From Fomitopsis serialis (taxonomy: Eukaryota > Basidiomycota > Agaricomycetes > Polyporales > Fomitopsidaceae), in assembly GCF_022376445.1 (NCBI RefSeq), contig NW_025954971.1, positions 496,001 to 560,000 of the forward strand: a stretch of DNA of 64,000 bases. The letters are read 5' to 3'. Below are positions 28,141 to 39,827 of the stretch, piece after piece. The notes under the pieces were generated by a model, which made no database searches, was not told the DNA's origin, and saw nothing but the letters and a program-made list of their open reading frames with translations. Positions within the stretch are counted from its first letter, which is position 1; each line of letters starts with the position of its first letter. The position numbers and the translations under genes are program-made.

Positions 28141-30159
28141 CTAAGTACTTGTAGAGCCTGAATAGCGACTGCGTGGGTAACCGACTTCGATCTGCTCAGG
28201 CATCGAGTCCCGAAGCCAGTGGCGGATGTTCAACCTGGCAAGTGTTGATGCCATGAGCGTCGGCACAGCGAGTGCACTGATGGAAGAGGGGAGGGGGAGG
28301 ACGCAGGAACTCACATTGCGAGCAAAGAGTTGACGTAGACTGCCAGTCACCACGCGGGTCAGTGGAATGCACGCAGATTGGATGATCGAAGCAGACACGC
28401 ACTCTTGCTCCCCATGAAATAGACCACGGCCCAGACAACCTGGTTAGGTTTTGACCTGAGGGCGATGTACTGCCATCGGAGAGTGATCGTAATTCATGTA
28501 AGTCGGGGCGTCGGACAGAGATCTCCATCTCGGGACGTACAATGATGAAGATCACGAGCTGGAGCAGCCTGGAGTGGGTCATCGACCGAGTCAGCGTCTG
28601 GCTGCGCGTCGCGGTGACGTTACGGAGCACGTACGCCGTTATGATCCCCCGGTTCAACACATATACGACGAGCTTCGCGATGAGTGAGGTCGTTCTTTGT
28701 CAGGCGAGTTCATGTCGAGTAAGAAACGTGTCGTTCGAGGAATGATCGCCAAGTCAGATAAATCCGCATGCGGTATCCAGCGAGCATACACACTCAGCTA
28801 TGCCCGTCCGCTTGCCGCGAAGGACGACTGACAACGTTACGGTAATGAACACGTCCGTGACGACCGCAGAGACAGTCTGGAGCGACGCCGAGACTTCTGC
28901 ATGGGAGACACCGCAGGTGACGGCGGGCGTGATCGAGCTGTCGTTAGTACGGAAACGCCAAGGTCGTCAGAAACGTCGAGGCCAGTGAGACCAGTCGACG
29001 TTCTTACAGTTCGTAGACGGATACTAAAGGCAATGGTTCAGATGGAGTGGAGAGCCATGTATGATCAGCACCTACCTACCCCGCCGCCTAATAAATCAGT
29101 GTGCGTAGTCACGAATCCCAGGGTGAACCCGTGGTGAGAAGTCAATCCATAAGTATCTCTGAGAGCACTTACAGAAGGATAGCAGGGCGAGGATGCCCTT
29201 GTCAAAGAAATTGAAGTTGAGCGTTGTGTTTATGCCCGCCGTCTACATCAACTCACCATCAATGTACATAGATAGATGCGGCGTCGCTCTGCATCCATCA
29301 CTGCGCTACCGGCTCAACGATCATGTCGCTGTGGAGGACTACAGCACACGTACGTGTACAAACAGTACGAATGTAGTATCTTGCTCGGGGATCGCAATTA
29401 GTTCCGGATAGATTCATTTCGGAGATCTGCCTGTACTCACAGCTGAACAATCAGGACAACCAAAGCCTGTAACGCAGCGGACGCCGATCAGATACGCGAA
29501 GGGGAAATTTGGCAGCAGATGTACTCACTGCGAGGAAGGCCTCGGCCTTGTACCGTGCGCGTGAGCGTTGATTAAAGCCAGAATTAGAGCCACTGCTCAC
29601 GACGAATGAACTACACAAGTCGTTTAGCAGACATTCTGATACGGGAATGTTGCATGCCTTACTTCGTGAATTGAGATAAGCCGCTTCTGTTTGCGTGGCT
29701 CTTGATGAGGCAGACCCAAATGAACTAGGAGGAGTTAGTTGAGCCCTGAGTGCCCGCAACAGTGGAGTGAAACTTCTGATACTTACTTGCAGATCACAGC
29801 ATGATCTCGCCGTGTCGAATAACCTGGGCAGTGTCAGATGAACCGATAACCGAAGCACAGAGATTTACCAAAGGAATGCCACCTGCAACGATATCTTCGG
29901 TAAGTATCCTTTTAGCGGTAGATCATTTTCAGCATTACCAGAAGCTGTACGCGCTTGTCGTCGTGAGGATACTCGTAGAAATAATACAGTGTCTGTGCGA
30001 TGGCAAAACCCCACAGGCTGCTTACAGGCCGACACCACTGCAGCGTCAATAAGCCTACCGGGAATATTAAGCATTGACGCACATCGACTGAAACAAGATC
30101 CCCAAGAATATACACCCCACAGTGTTGTTCAGCTCGTCGCTGGAAAGAGGTTGAACCAT
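28141..30159 (-). CDS. DUF6534-type multi-pass membrane protein
   Basis: Integral membrane protein of the large basidiomycete DUF6534/DUF6533-like group, function unknown. The gene is cut into many short exons. Recognisable pieces in order: start MVQPLSSDELNNTVGCIF (30159), TLYYFYEYPHDDKRVQLL, VAFLWLFDTARSCCDLQ (over a 14 nt exon), FIWVCLIKSHANRS, ALVVLIVQL, SASLQTVSAVVTDVFITVTL with VVLRGKRTGIA, LVVYVLNRGIITA, LLQLVIFII, VVWAVVYFMGSK, and the last exons VYVNSLLAM / LNIRHWLRDSMPEQ ending at the stop at 28141. This order and the loop Phe/Tyr-x-Tyr-Pro-x-Asp-x-Lys match the family. The middle exons (about 29450-29700) are less certain, and there may be a frame break there. No neighbour suggests a role. 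Confidence 0.7.
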
Positions 30160-31114
30160 GATGCATGAGGGCTGTAACGCTGGACAAGCAGGAGAGGGGT
30201 GCGCGTCACAGGCCGCGGTGAGAACCTGTGGGGCTCAAATATGACTAGCTCAGCGAAGCTCACGGACCATCACACTCCGGAAAGGCATCTTACTTACTCG
30301 TGTTCGTGTCGAGCGTCGATGGGAAGAGTCGGTGCCGCCTCCGACACCACAAAGCTTGATTTTGGCCATCGCGTTTGCGGGCATTCCACCGGATGCTCGC
30401 TGCGGAGTCAATGATAGTACATTTCACGCCCGCGTCCTTCGCAAGGTGCGTGAGTTCGCCATCAGACGCTGCCCAGGCGCAGGCACAGGAAACATATCAC
30501 CAAGCAGTCGCCGCTCAGCGCATGAGAACGCCCGAATGAGGCTGTCGTCTAGCCCCACTGGGGGTGAGAACGAGATGTAGTGGAGAGCCTCTGTAGCGAC
30601 CGTGGCCATCATGATGATGAACAAGTACTTCGCCGATGGCCGGGAAGGGTCCCTCCATTGGGCATTTAGAAAGATCGTGCGCCGTAAGTAGCAGTGTGGT
30701 CCATCGGAGGACAGAAGCACAGAGCGGTCCGCGGCTGACGGGCAGATAGCTCGTTGAGCGTTGTCAGTGGATGTCACTCATGCGCTGCGCCACAATGGCG
30801 TTGTTGACTAAAAACAAACGTCCGTCGTCCATCGGGCCGTGGTCTCGGCACGGTTGCAGACCTACGGGCTACTACCTATAGTAATACTGTATCGCAATCA
30901 TGATACTATTAGTGTCAATGATACTTCAGTACTATAGTGCTGATGCGCACACTATTGCGCACAGACCCTGCTGCTCGACATGTCCCGGTCCCAGCTTCAC
31001 GACCAACAGAACAGAGCAGATGCACAGCGTTCGAGATTATACTACTACACAATATACAGACTACGACCGGCGGTTCTATATACTACGCTACATCTCATCT
31101 TTCGCTTCCGTCGC
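30160..31114. other. Intergenic, possible gene relic
   Basis: Upstream of the DUF6534 gene. A segment around 30425-30510 resembles, in reverse complement, 40310-40400 (shared TTTCCTGTGCC and GGACGCG-GCGTGAAA blocks), so it may be a broken copy of something once present at both places. No intact gene is seen. Confidence 0.4.
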
Positions 31115-34012
31115 CTACAAGCGCTTCCAGCCGTCGCCCGCAGGCCACTTCAGCTCGTCCCTCTCAACGCCAAAGCTCCTTCGCGACGGGCTCTCTCGCC
31201 CGCCATCGTTCTCCCCCTCTCCCATCTTCAGCCTCCTCAACCGCCGACTCCACTCCGGCTCCTCGCTCCCCGGGCTCCTCACCGAGTCCCCCGTGATGTC
31301 CTGCCCAACAGAGCTCTCCCCATCACCCACCGCCTCCTCCTCGCTGTCAATCAGCCGCTCCTCGCCCTCCCGCACGCCCCACCGCCCGCCGAGCCCGCCG
31401 AGCCCCGGGCGCGCGTGCGAGTGCTGCACGAACCCGCGCGGGGTGAACGCCGCCTCCGCCTTGTACCGCGCGCTGTCCAGGCGCGGCGCCGCCTTCTGGC
31501 CCAGGCTCGTCAGCGTCTTCTGCAGGTTCGCGATCGGCTCCGGGAGCGCCTCTCCGGCGGCGCGCGGGCGGGGTACGCCCGAGAGCGAGTGGTGCCGGCT
31601 CAGGCTGTGCGCGCCCGTGCCCGCGAAGCTCGGCCGTGACGGGCTCATGAACACCGCGTCCACGGGCGAGATTGGCGCGAGCTGCACGCTCTCGGGGCGC
31701 CGATGCCGCAGCGGCGGGACGGGCGGCGGCGGCGACGGGTGGTTCATGCTCTTGCTACGGTAGACGCGGGGAAACTCGCCCGTCGCAGAGGGTGAGTTGG
31801 GCACGCTCCGCTCGCCGTCGACCCCAGGGAGCGACGGCTTGCGGTCAGGGTGCGTCGGGGGCGGCTCTGAGGGCAGGTCGCACAGCGGCCGGGGCGGCGT
31901 GCGTGTGGGCGAGGTGGTCGCAGACGCAGAGGGTGAGATCACGTGCCGCGAGCGCGACAGGGAGCTGGGGATATTCGCGCGCGCGACGGACTCGAACGAG
32001 CGCGTCGTCGCGCCCGAGATCGTCGACGCAGGCGGGCTGAGCTTGCGTCGCGGTGGCAGAGTCGGCGCCGCCCGCTCCCTCGGGCGTTCCCTAGCGCCCG
32101 AGCTCGACGAGCCGGAGCTCGACGGCGCCGCGGCGTCCTTCGTCGGACTGATGCTCCTCGTCCGCCTCAGGCCATTTACGCTCGACACAGAAGGATTGCT
32201 GCTCTTGAGCACCTCCCACACGCGCTCCTGCTCCAGCCTCTGCTCCGCCTTCTTCAAGCTCTGCGCGACGCGCGTCGCCTGGAGGCTCTGCTGGATCAAC
32301 ACGTGTGGGTTCGTCTGGCTCACGGAGATCGTCTCGGGCATCTTCGCGAGGGATGAGTGGCGCGGCGGTAGGGAGGGTACGACAGGTATAGTGGGCTTGC
32401 GCGGGGGCAGAGGCGGGGTGCGGCCCTCGCTCCGTGCGCGCGCGTTCGGGTTCGGCGCGCGCTCGCGCTCGCCGATGGCGGATGGGCGATGGCCCTCTTC
32501 GGAGCCGCGTCGCGCGAGGAAGGGGTTCGTGGACGGCTTGGGCGGAACGGCTGGGGGAAGCGGCGCGGATTTGGACGGGACCATGGGACTTGGCTTGGAA
32601 ATGTCGGAAGTGCCAAAGGGGTTCTTGTCTGGGGAGGGCGGGTCATAGGATGGCGGAGGCAGCCGGTCGATGGATTGTGGCGCTGGTGGAGACGGTTGGG
32701 AATCTGGGTGCGCTGTGGTATGAATGTCAGCACATAGGTGACGATTCAAAGGAAATTGAAGCGTGCAGCCAGAGAACATGGAAAGGAGAAGGTGGGACCT
32801 GAAGACCTGACTGCACCAGGAAGACTTGCTAGGTAGATGTTTCCGCATACAACGAAACTGATGCACCACGACGTTTATGGGCGACCACCATAGGCTACGT
32901 GTGCTTGCTGCACACGCAAAGCATCACACTCGCTTGATAGCTAGTCCCGTCTCATGCTGGGAAGACCATGAAGCGTGCCAATAAGTAGCGAGTTCGATGC
33001 AGGACGCGTCAAGTGCGAAGGGTCATTAATCATTGCTTTCACAACGGCAAAAGCGTCTGAACAACCAATGGCGCGCAGCGGTAATTCAAAACCACACGCT
33101 GAGGCGCCGTGTCCGAACTGACCGTAGCGCGTTCGTCGACTCCCTGCTGGTCTGATAGCGGTTCGCGATGATGCTGGTAGAGTACCGCGTGTACAAACAG
33201 AGATGCGTGCCAACGGAGTTGAGACGGCAGTTGCGCAGTGGATAGCGGCCGCCGCGGCACGAGGGAAACATCAGAGGGCAGAGCAACGGGCGCAGATACA
33301 GCATGGCACGCCCAGTGCTTGGCCCGCACCCATGCTCCGCGAACCCAGTCCGAGGGCCTGCGCAGGAGGTGGTAGAGCCATATTGCGCAAGTTACTATGA
33401 TGCAGGACTATACCTGAGGCGGTGTACCATGACCGGACAGACGCGCAGTGCTTCGCCGCATTATATGCGGCGCACAGGGGAGCATGTCGAGGGATGGTGG
33501 AGGCAGCCTGTAGGCTTCTCAAAGTGCAACGACAAACGTGACAGACCATACGCGAGGGCACGGAGCGAGACCACCACACGTCTCGGCGGGTCACGGCGGA
33601 GGTAGAGACGGCGCACGACTCACCCTGTACGAACACGAGGCCCTTGTCGACGTCCCTCCCGTTGAGTGCATGGTGGACGAGCCTCAGCACAGCGAAGAGC
33701 TGGCCGCCGGTGAGGACGTCCGCGGGCGCAAGGTTCGGACAGAACAGGCGGAGGATCTGCAACAGTCGTGAGAGTCGCGGCGAGCACGTTCATGGACGGA
33801 CGCACCGAGTCGATCATCCCAGGCGCAAGGGTGGAATAGCGGCCGCGGAGCCACGCCCTGGCCTCGCGGACGCCGACCTTCATGTCCTCGTAGAACGTGT
33901 CGCTGGCTTGCATGTCGGGCTCGTCATCCTCGGCGAGGTCGCGCATGCACGCGATGTACACGGTATATTCGCCATCGTTCAGCGCGGAGGAGTGGAGCGT
34001 AAGAGGTCGCAT
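31115..34012 (-). CDS. Proline-rich protein with small N-terminal globular region
   Basis: Unassigned protein of 645 residues; exons 34012-33806, 33756-33624 and 32712-31115 (1938 nt). Residues 1-113 look folded, with FYEDMKVGVREARAWLRG and ILRLFCPNLAPADVLTGG, then FAVLRLVHHALNGRDVDKG, resembling an EH- or EF-hand-like helical module. The rest is disordered and Pro/Ser/Arg-rich, with many PPLPPR-type stretches that are typical SH3-domain ligands, so an adaptor role in endocytosis or actin organisation is a guess. The junction LVFVQ / AHPDSQ across the second intron is in phase. That intron is 911 nt, far above the local norm of about 55. Start: first in-frame ATG giving MRPLTLHSSALND; an ATG further upstream cannot be excluded. 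Confidence 0.75.
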
Positions 34013-35206
34013 GCACGGTCGTGTGGCAGGAGGCGGGAGGGAGGAGGTCGTGGACGGAGATGCGGCGAGGAGGAAGAGGGGCGACCACTGCGGCGCGGCC
34101 GCGAGGCAAGACGCGCCCGACGCGTGCGGTTGCCGAGCCTCTGCCCAGTCACATCGACCCGTCCGTATCACTGCGGCCGTCCCACCTGGCTGTACTCGCC
34201 ATCTCTCCCCCGTCCATCTTCACTGCCTTTCGTCCAGCGAAATCGCTGAACAACTGGGCGGCAACAAGCCAACAACACCGAGGCCGGACACATCAGTCCG
34301 CGCGAGCCTCATGCGGTGCCGGACCCGTTGTTGTAACGTTCATGAATTCATTCCATGCTAGTATAGCCTGGATGTGGCCTATCGGCCAGTCTCATATGTT
34401 CGCGGAGCACGTCTGCTGATTGTCTCGCACTGGAAGCCCAGTTGGTGACTTGGAACACGAGAGCCTCTGTCTGGGCGCGCGGTCCTTGCATGCCGGTACA
34501 CTCATATCTGCAAGTCAAACTCATGGTGCATCTCGTTGCCATCCCGATGATCGTCTGCAAGCATATATGCATCGACTTCGCCCGCATGACGTCGGAGCCT
34601 TCCGAGAGTAAGCCGAATGGGTAGCAGCATGTTTCTCGTTGAGATCTTGAACCCAACTTGGGCACATCTGGTTGCGTCGTTCTCCATCCGTATGCCAGTG
34701 TAGTGACCTATGGATCATGCATACATCGAAGGCTGACTAGCAGATACTGACAATCGTGTCCATCCGAATCGAGACTGTTCTTCCTGGGCCTACGTCTTAT
34801 ACCAAATGCTTCGCAAAGGAGCTATCGCCAATCCTTCGTCCGGCGCGATGTCCTTGGATCGGGAGCTTCTTAACGATCTATCAGCATGCAACAACACCCA
34901 TATGCGACCAAGAGTCCGTTGTGAGGTGAGTAGTGCGGCGCCCGTTATGGTAAGTACTACGGCGATCTCGCCCTTGGACAATTCTGATACGAAGCTAATC
35001 AAGTACCTCCATGATCAGGCGTAGTCCACCAGCTGATTCAAATTTCCCAGAACAGGCACTGGGATCACACAAACAAATGAGCATGAGAACAGCTCATGAC
35101 AAGCCATGGGTTTGCCAGGACATACTCATGAGAAGACGGCCCTCTTTTCTGCCCTTGCGTGCTCGTCTCGTGATCGGTGTGGCAGCGTTTCGCCGGCATA
35201 TAAGTT
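34013..35206. other. Intergenic and inner end of right duplication arm
   Basis: 34013-34740 shows no gene. From about 34745 the sequence matches the reverse complement of the left arm (25420-25890), with shared blocks TTATGGTAAGTACTACGGCG and ACAAATGAGCATGAGAACAG. It ends at the F1 start codon. Confidence 0.55.
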
Positions 35207-37815
35207 ATGGCTGAGCCGCCTTCCGCCCAACGACATACCTCTCATACCATGCCAGGGGAGATCCCTGCGCCGCAACCCGCGAACGGGCATGTTGTGGACG
35301 ACGGATTTAAGCTCGGCGACTTCTCGATTGATGAATACAAGCCTCTAAAGGTCGTCTGCATCGGCGCTGGTTTCAGTGGGATCATCGCAGGGATACGGTA
35401 AGCTTGCACTTTGAAAGGGTGCCAATGACATTGCGCTAACGGTCTAATCTTCAGGTTCCCTCAACGGATACCTAATGTCGAGCTGACGATCTACGATAAG
35501 AACTCGGGCATAGGAGGGACGTGGGTCACCAACAAATATCCGTGCGTTCTGTGTCTGCTCAACATACGGTGATTCGCTGAGCGATGTATGCAGTGGCTTA
35601 GCATGTGATATTCCTGCCCACTGCGTACGTCCACCACCCACAACGCGCGTGCTACCACTAATCTGCCATGACCCCAGTACCAACTCACTTTCGAGCCGAA
35701 GGTGCGCCTCATATAACTCGCACCAAGCGCTTCTGCTCACCCCGAGCTCATGTGGCGACAGACCGACTGGTCGGCCTTCTACGCGCCCGGGCCCGAGATC
35801 TGCTCGTACCTGCAGTCCGTCGTCGACAAGTACAAGCTCATGCGCTACATCAAGCTCCAGCACCGCGTCGTGCACGCCCGGTACGACGAGCCCACCGGGA
35901 AGTGGCACCTCCGCATCCGGCGGCCTGTCCACCCCGGCGCCGCGCCGACCTCCCAGCCTCCGCCCAACGTCACCTTGGAGTCTCCGCCCAACGAGGGCGA
36001 GGCGTACGAGGAGTTTGAGGACACAGCGGACCTGCTGTTCACGGGCGTGGGGAGCTTGAGCCGGTGGAAGTGGCCGGAGATCGACGGGCTGAAGGACTTC
36101 GAGGGCAAGCTGTTCCACACGGCGGACTTCGAGGTCGGGGACGGGGATAAGGCGTGGCAGGAGGCTATACATGACTGGAAGGACAAGCGCGTCGGCGTCA
36201 TCGGTGTGGTGCGTGCCTTCGTCTGGCCCGCAAATGCGCTTGAAGTCTCATTGACGGTACTCCCGGTCTCGTAGGGCTCGAGTGCGATTCAGATCGTCCC
36301 GGCGCTCCAGTCAAGGGTAAAGAAGATCGTGAACTTCGTGCGCGGGAAGACGTGGATCTCGACGCCCTTCTCGGGCGCGAAGATGGCGGAGCTCATGCAG
36401 CGGGATCCTGAGGCCGAGAACTGCACGTGCCATGCTCTTCACCGGTGCTACCATAACTGATCAACCCAGCGGATACACAGACGTGTTCTCGGAGGAAGAC
36501 AAAGAACGCCTCAAAGACACAGAGTACTACAAACAGTTCAGGCACGAATTGGAATCTGATCTCAACGTGAGCCGACTCGGTATTGTGTTTTTGGCTTCTT
36601 TCTGATGGTGGTTTCCCGTTCACAGAGCGTGCATCCGTCGACGCTCAAAGACAGCGACGCACAACGCGCCGGACGCGCAGCCTTCCACGCTCATATGAAG
36701 AAAAAGCTCGCCAAGAAGCCGTGGATCGCCGACTTCCGTGAGATCAGCATCACTGGTGCTCTATAGACGCACTACTAAGCCTTGTCCTGGACCGACCACA
36801 GTGATCCCAGAGTTCGGTGTTGCATGCAGGCGATTGACAGCGGGGCCTGGTTACTTGGAAGCCTTGTGCGCGGACAACGTAAGTATACGCCCTCTCTCCA
36901 CTCCGAGGCGATTGGTCGTCTGATGGACCATGCATGTACACCCATAGGTCGACTTCCAACCCACCCACATAAAGGGAATCACCAACAAAGGCATCGAACT
37001 CGTCGACGGCACGCACGAGGACCTCGACATCATCATCTGCGCCACGGGCTACGATTATTCCTTCCAGCTCGACTTCCCCATGGTTGGCCGAAACGGCGTC
37101 ACGATCCAGGAGAAGTGGTCCCCGCATCCGTCAACGTACCTCGCCGTCTGCACGGACGGCTTCCCGAACTGGTTCATGAGCCTCGGCCCGAACAGCTCGC
37201 TGGGCAGTGGCTCGCTGCTGGTGCTGATTGAGCGACAGGTGGAGTACGCGGTCGCGGTGGCAAAGAAGATACAGCGGGAGAGGCTGAAGAGCATTGAGGT
37301 GACGAAGGAGGCTGTCGCGGATTTTGACGAGTACTTAGAGGTGGGCTGTCGTGATGGTGTCGTGCGCCGAAAACGGAGATGTCTGACTCATTCCACAGAG
37401 TTACTTCCCGAAGACAGTATACAGCGAGAAGTGTAGGTCATGGTACAAGATGGGGAAGGAACAGGGCAGGGTTGTCGCCCTATGGCCGGGTATGTCCCGC
37501 CCTGCTGCCGTATTGCCCGCAGGCTCATCCTTCCTAGGCTCGTGCCTCCACGCCGTTCGGGCCATCGAGCAACCGAGATGGGAAGATTTCCGGTACGAGC
37601 TTCCGGAAGGCGTGAAGAATCGTATGCACTGGCTCGGGGATGGACAGACATATAACGAGAAGACCATGACGGGCGATCGTAAGTCCAGTATTTGTGTCGC
37701 GTGTGCATCAACTGAACCTATTCACTGCGTAGGGGCGTGGTATCTGAATGACGATGAGGTCGATATTCCAACTGGTGCGTATACTACGCTACGGCTTAGT
37801 GTGCTGATTTCCTGA
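35207..37815 (+). CDS. Flavin monooxygenase F1 (Baeyer-Villiger type), right-arm copy
   Basis: 646 residues from 13 exons (35207-35397, 35455-35541, 35594-35624, 35678-35701, 35747-36208, 36275-36422, 36481-36566, 36626-36737, 36802-36878, 36948-37340, 37399-37489, 37523-37678, 37733-37815), total 1941 nt in frame. FAD-binding VVCIGAGFSGIIAGIR lies near residue 55, then GGTW and a KYPGLACDIPAHCYQ segment typical of BVMO/FMO proteins. The fingerprint FEGKLFHTADF has Phe where the classic motif FxGxxxHxxxW has Trp. NADPH site VIGVGSSAIQIVPAL, and ATGYDYSF. No signal peptide, so probably cytosolic. Intron 6 uses a GC donor (GCACGT at 36423) where F2 has GTAGGT. Exon 7 start is inferred from phase. 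The substrate cannot be told. F1 and F2 may act in parallel or one may be redundant. Confidence 0.9.
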
Positions 37816-38172
37816 GGATTTATCAGTTCCCACCGGCGACCTTGTGCGCTGATTCGACCACGTCGCCGTTATGTTCTCATGCATGTCTTACCACGTCGAC
37901 GATCGTGGCTTCGGTGATGACTGAGAGACCACTGATATAGCCATATCTGTACAGCAGAAATACCCAATGTATTCAGGGCTTCCCGACGCAAATAAATTGA
38001 TCGACTACTGGCTACGTGGACGGCAGATGGCTCAATCCCGTTACACAATCAAAGACAACCTCTCCGTGGATTACTGGTGATTATAACGGGCCCTCGACCA
38101 CTGGCTTCCTGTCGTTTTTCCAGATGCTCCAGACTTGAACTCGCGAATACCAAGAGACACTCGGCACATACC
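37816..38172. other. Convergent gap F1 / SSP4
   Basis: Mirror of 22431-22777. No gene is seen. Confidence 0.55.
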
Positions 38173-38483
38173 TCAAGTGCAATACGCCCCATTGGTGGTA
38201 GCCGTGCAGCACGTCGAGCACGCGCATCCGGCAACGTACACAAACTTGTCGGCAGGGCCACACTCGTAGACGAATGCGTTACCACCGTTGAGGCTCGGTA
38301 CGTCGTTCGCACACCCTTCCGCGCCTGACGGAAACAGTTAGAACCCTAGTTTGACGAGCGGCGAGATGACGAGCTGCACTTACCCTGAGGAGAGCAGGGC
38401 TGACCGATGGGATTATAGACATCGCCGACAGCGGAGGTAGCAGCGACGAGCAAGGCAAGAGCGGTAGACGGGTAGAATTGCAT
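38173..38483 (-). CDS. Small secreted cysteine-rich protein SSP4
   Basis: Exons 38483-38384 and 38324-38173 (252 nt, 83 residues). Signal peptide MQFYPSTALALLVAATSAVG, mature start VYNPIGQPC, then EGCANDVPSLNGGNAFVYEC, GCACSTCC and final YCT, so all eight cysteines are intact. It is the mirror copy of SSP2 and shows what SSP2 looked like before its small insertion and deletion. Function unknown. Confidence 0.85.
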
Positions 38484-39514
38484 CGCGATCGGTAAGGCTG
38501 GGTTGGGAAGGCGAGTTGTTGCTCTGGCTCACCAGAAGTAGCCATCGCGGGCCTTTATGCATTACAGACATACCGCTGGTGACATCACCCCGACGTTGGA
38601 CGGGACAGCATTGGGGATCGGTCCCGCTCATGGGACAGCGCATCAGTAGGTCCTATCCGGCATTAACTCAAAGCGACAGCGCCCAACATCATGCCGGGAG
38701 CATCGCCGTTCATATGACGTTGGCGACGTTTAATGTACTGCGACCTACTGACAGCAGCTGGCGCAACAGTGGATGTCTTGAAACATGTTGTACAAGCGTG
38801 GTTGGCCACACGCACCATTAACCTGTCGCGCACCGCCATAGCATCACCATCGCGCACCAATGCTGTCCGGGACTGCGTTCAAGACCGCGAAGACTCGTCA
38901 CAAGCGACGACTTGCGTCGCCGAAATGGACATCGTCTAGCGGCGCAGCAGGCTATTTGCCCTTGAACGGACCACTAAGGTAATAGTGTGAGTGGTGACCC
39001 CGGTCTTCCTCGCTCCACTGAACCGCCCACACGAGCGGCAACCTTTCAGAGGCTTTAAGAATCTCCGAGTCTCTGGCCGCTATGGCATGCCGCCAAGGTT
39101 ATCGAAAGTCAATGTGTTCGGCCCATGCCGGCTGCTGCTGGATGGCTCGTGACGATTATGCAGATCAAGAGTCGTGTAAGTATGTGCATAGCAATTGAAA
39201 ACGTTCTATCATGTAGATGTCGCCATGTCGTCTAGGCTTACCAAGGGTCGTCGCTGAGGTAAGCGCCTGTTCACTTCGAGTAATATTCTAACGCAGTCCC
39301 GGACCCAAAGTGTCCAGCTTGCATCGTCAACCGCGGGCTGCCAGTGTGTGGACGGCGTATGTATCGTTTCTGTTACTAACGCAATTTACTACAATCTTTC
39401 TGTGAAACATCGGCGATAGTGGCCACCTGCAATCGTTGGCTTTCTTTCATTTCTGCGAGATGCTCGAGGATTAGATCCGTGTCCACGAAGACCGGCAAGC
39501 ATTCTGAACATACC
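38484..39514. other. Intergenic SSP4 upstream / SSP5 downstream
   Basis: Promoter side of SSP4. About 39240-39370 mirrors the left arm at 21720-21850. The open frames here have no motif. Confidence 0.5.
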
Positions 39515-39827
39515 TCAAGTGCAATAAGCTCCACTAGCGGTATACTCGCAGCAGTTCAAGCATGCGCAACCGGCAACATATACAAATGTGTCGGAAGGGC
39601 CGCACTCGTAGATGAACGCGTTACCACCGTTGAGGCTCGGTACGCCGTTGAAACAACCATAATCGCCCGTATGAAACAGGTTAAAACTAGCCTCAGGTTG
39701 ACGAACGGTGTGATGATCAGCTGCACTTACCCTGGCCGGCGCAGGATTCGCCAATGGGATTGCCCTGGCCGGCTACGGAACTCGCTGCGATGAGGAAGGC
39801 GAGGACGGCAGATGTGTAGAGTTGCAT
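39515..39827 (-). pseudogene. SSP5, small secreted protein copy with broken splice acceptor
   Basis: Mirror partner of SSP1. Exon 1 (39827-39728) encodes the signal peptide MQLYTSAVLAFLIAASSVAG and NPIGESC, with a normal GTAAGT donor. Exon 2 keeps VPSLNGGNAFIYECGP, GCACLNCC and YCT up to the stop at 39515. The acceptor, TTTCAG in the paralogues, now reads TTTCATACGG: four inserted bases separate A from G, and no nearby AG restores the frame. The promoter still has the TATA box. Probably non-functional unless an unusual splice site is used. Confidence 0.7.

Noticed and set aside
31797..32648. 283-codon plus-strand open frame
   Set aside because: Antisense shadow of the GC-rich proline-rich gene, with Arg/Gly-rich low complexity.
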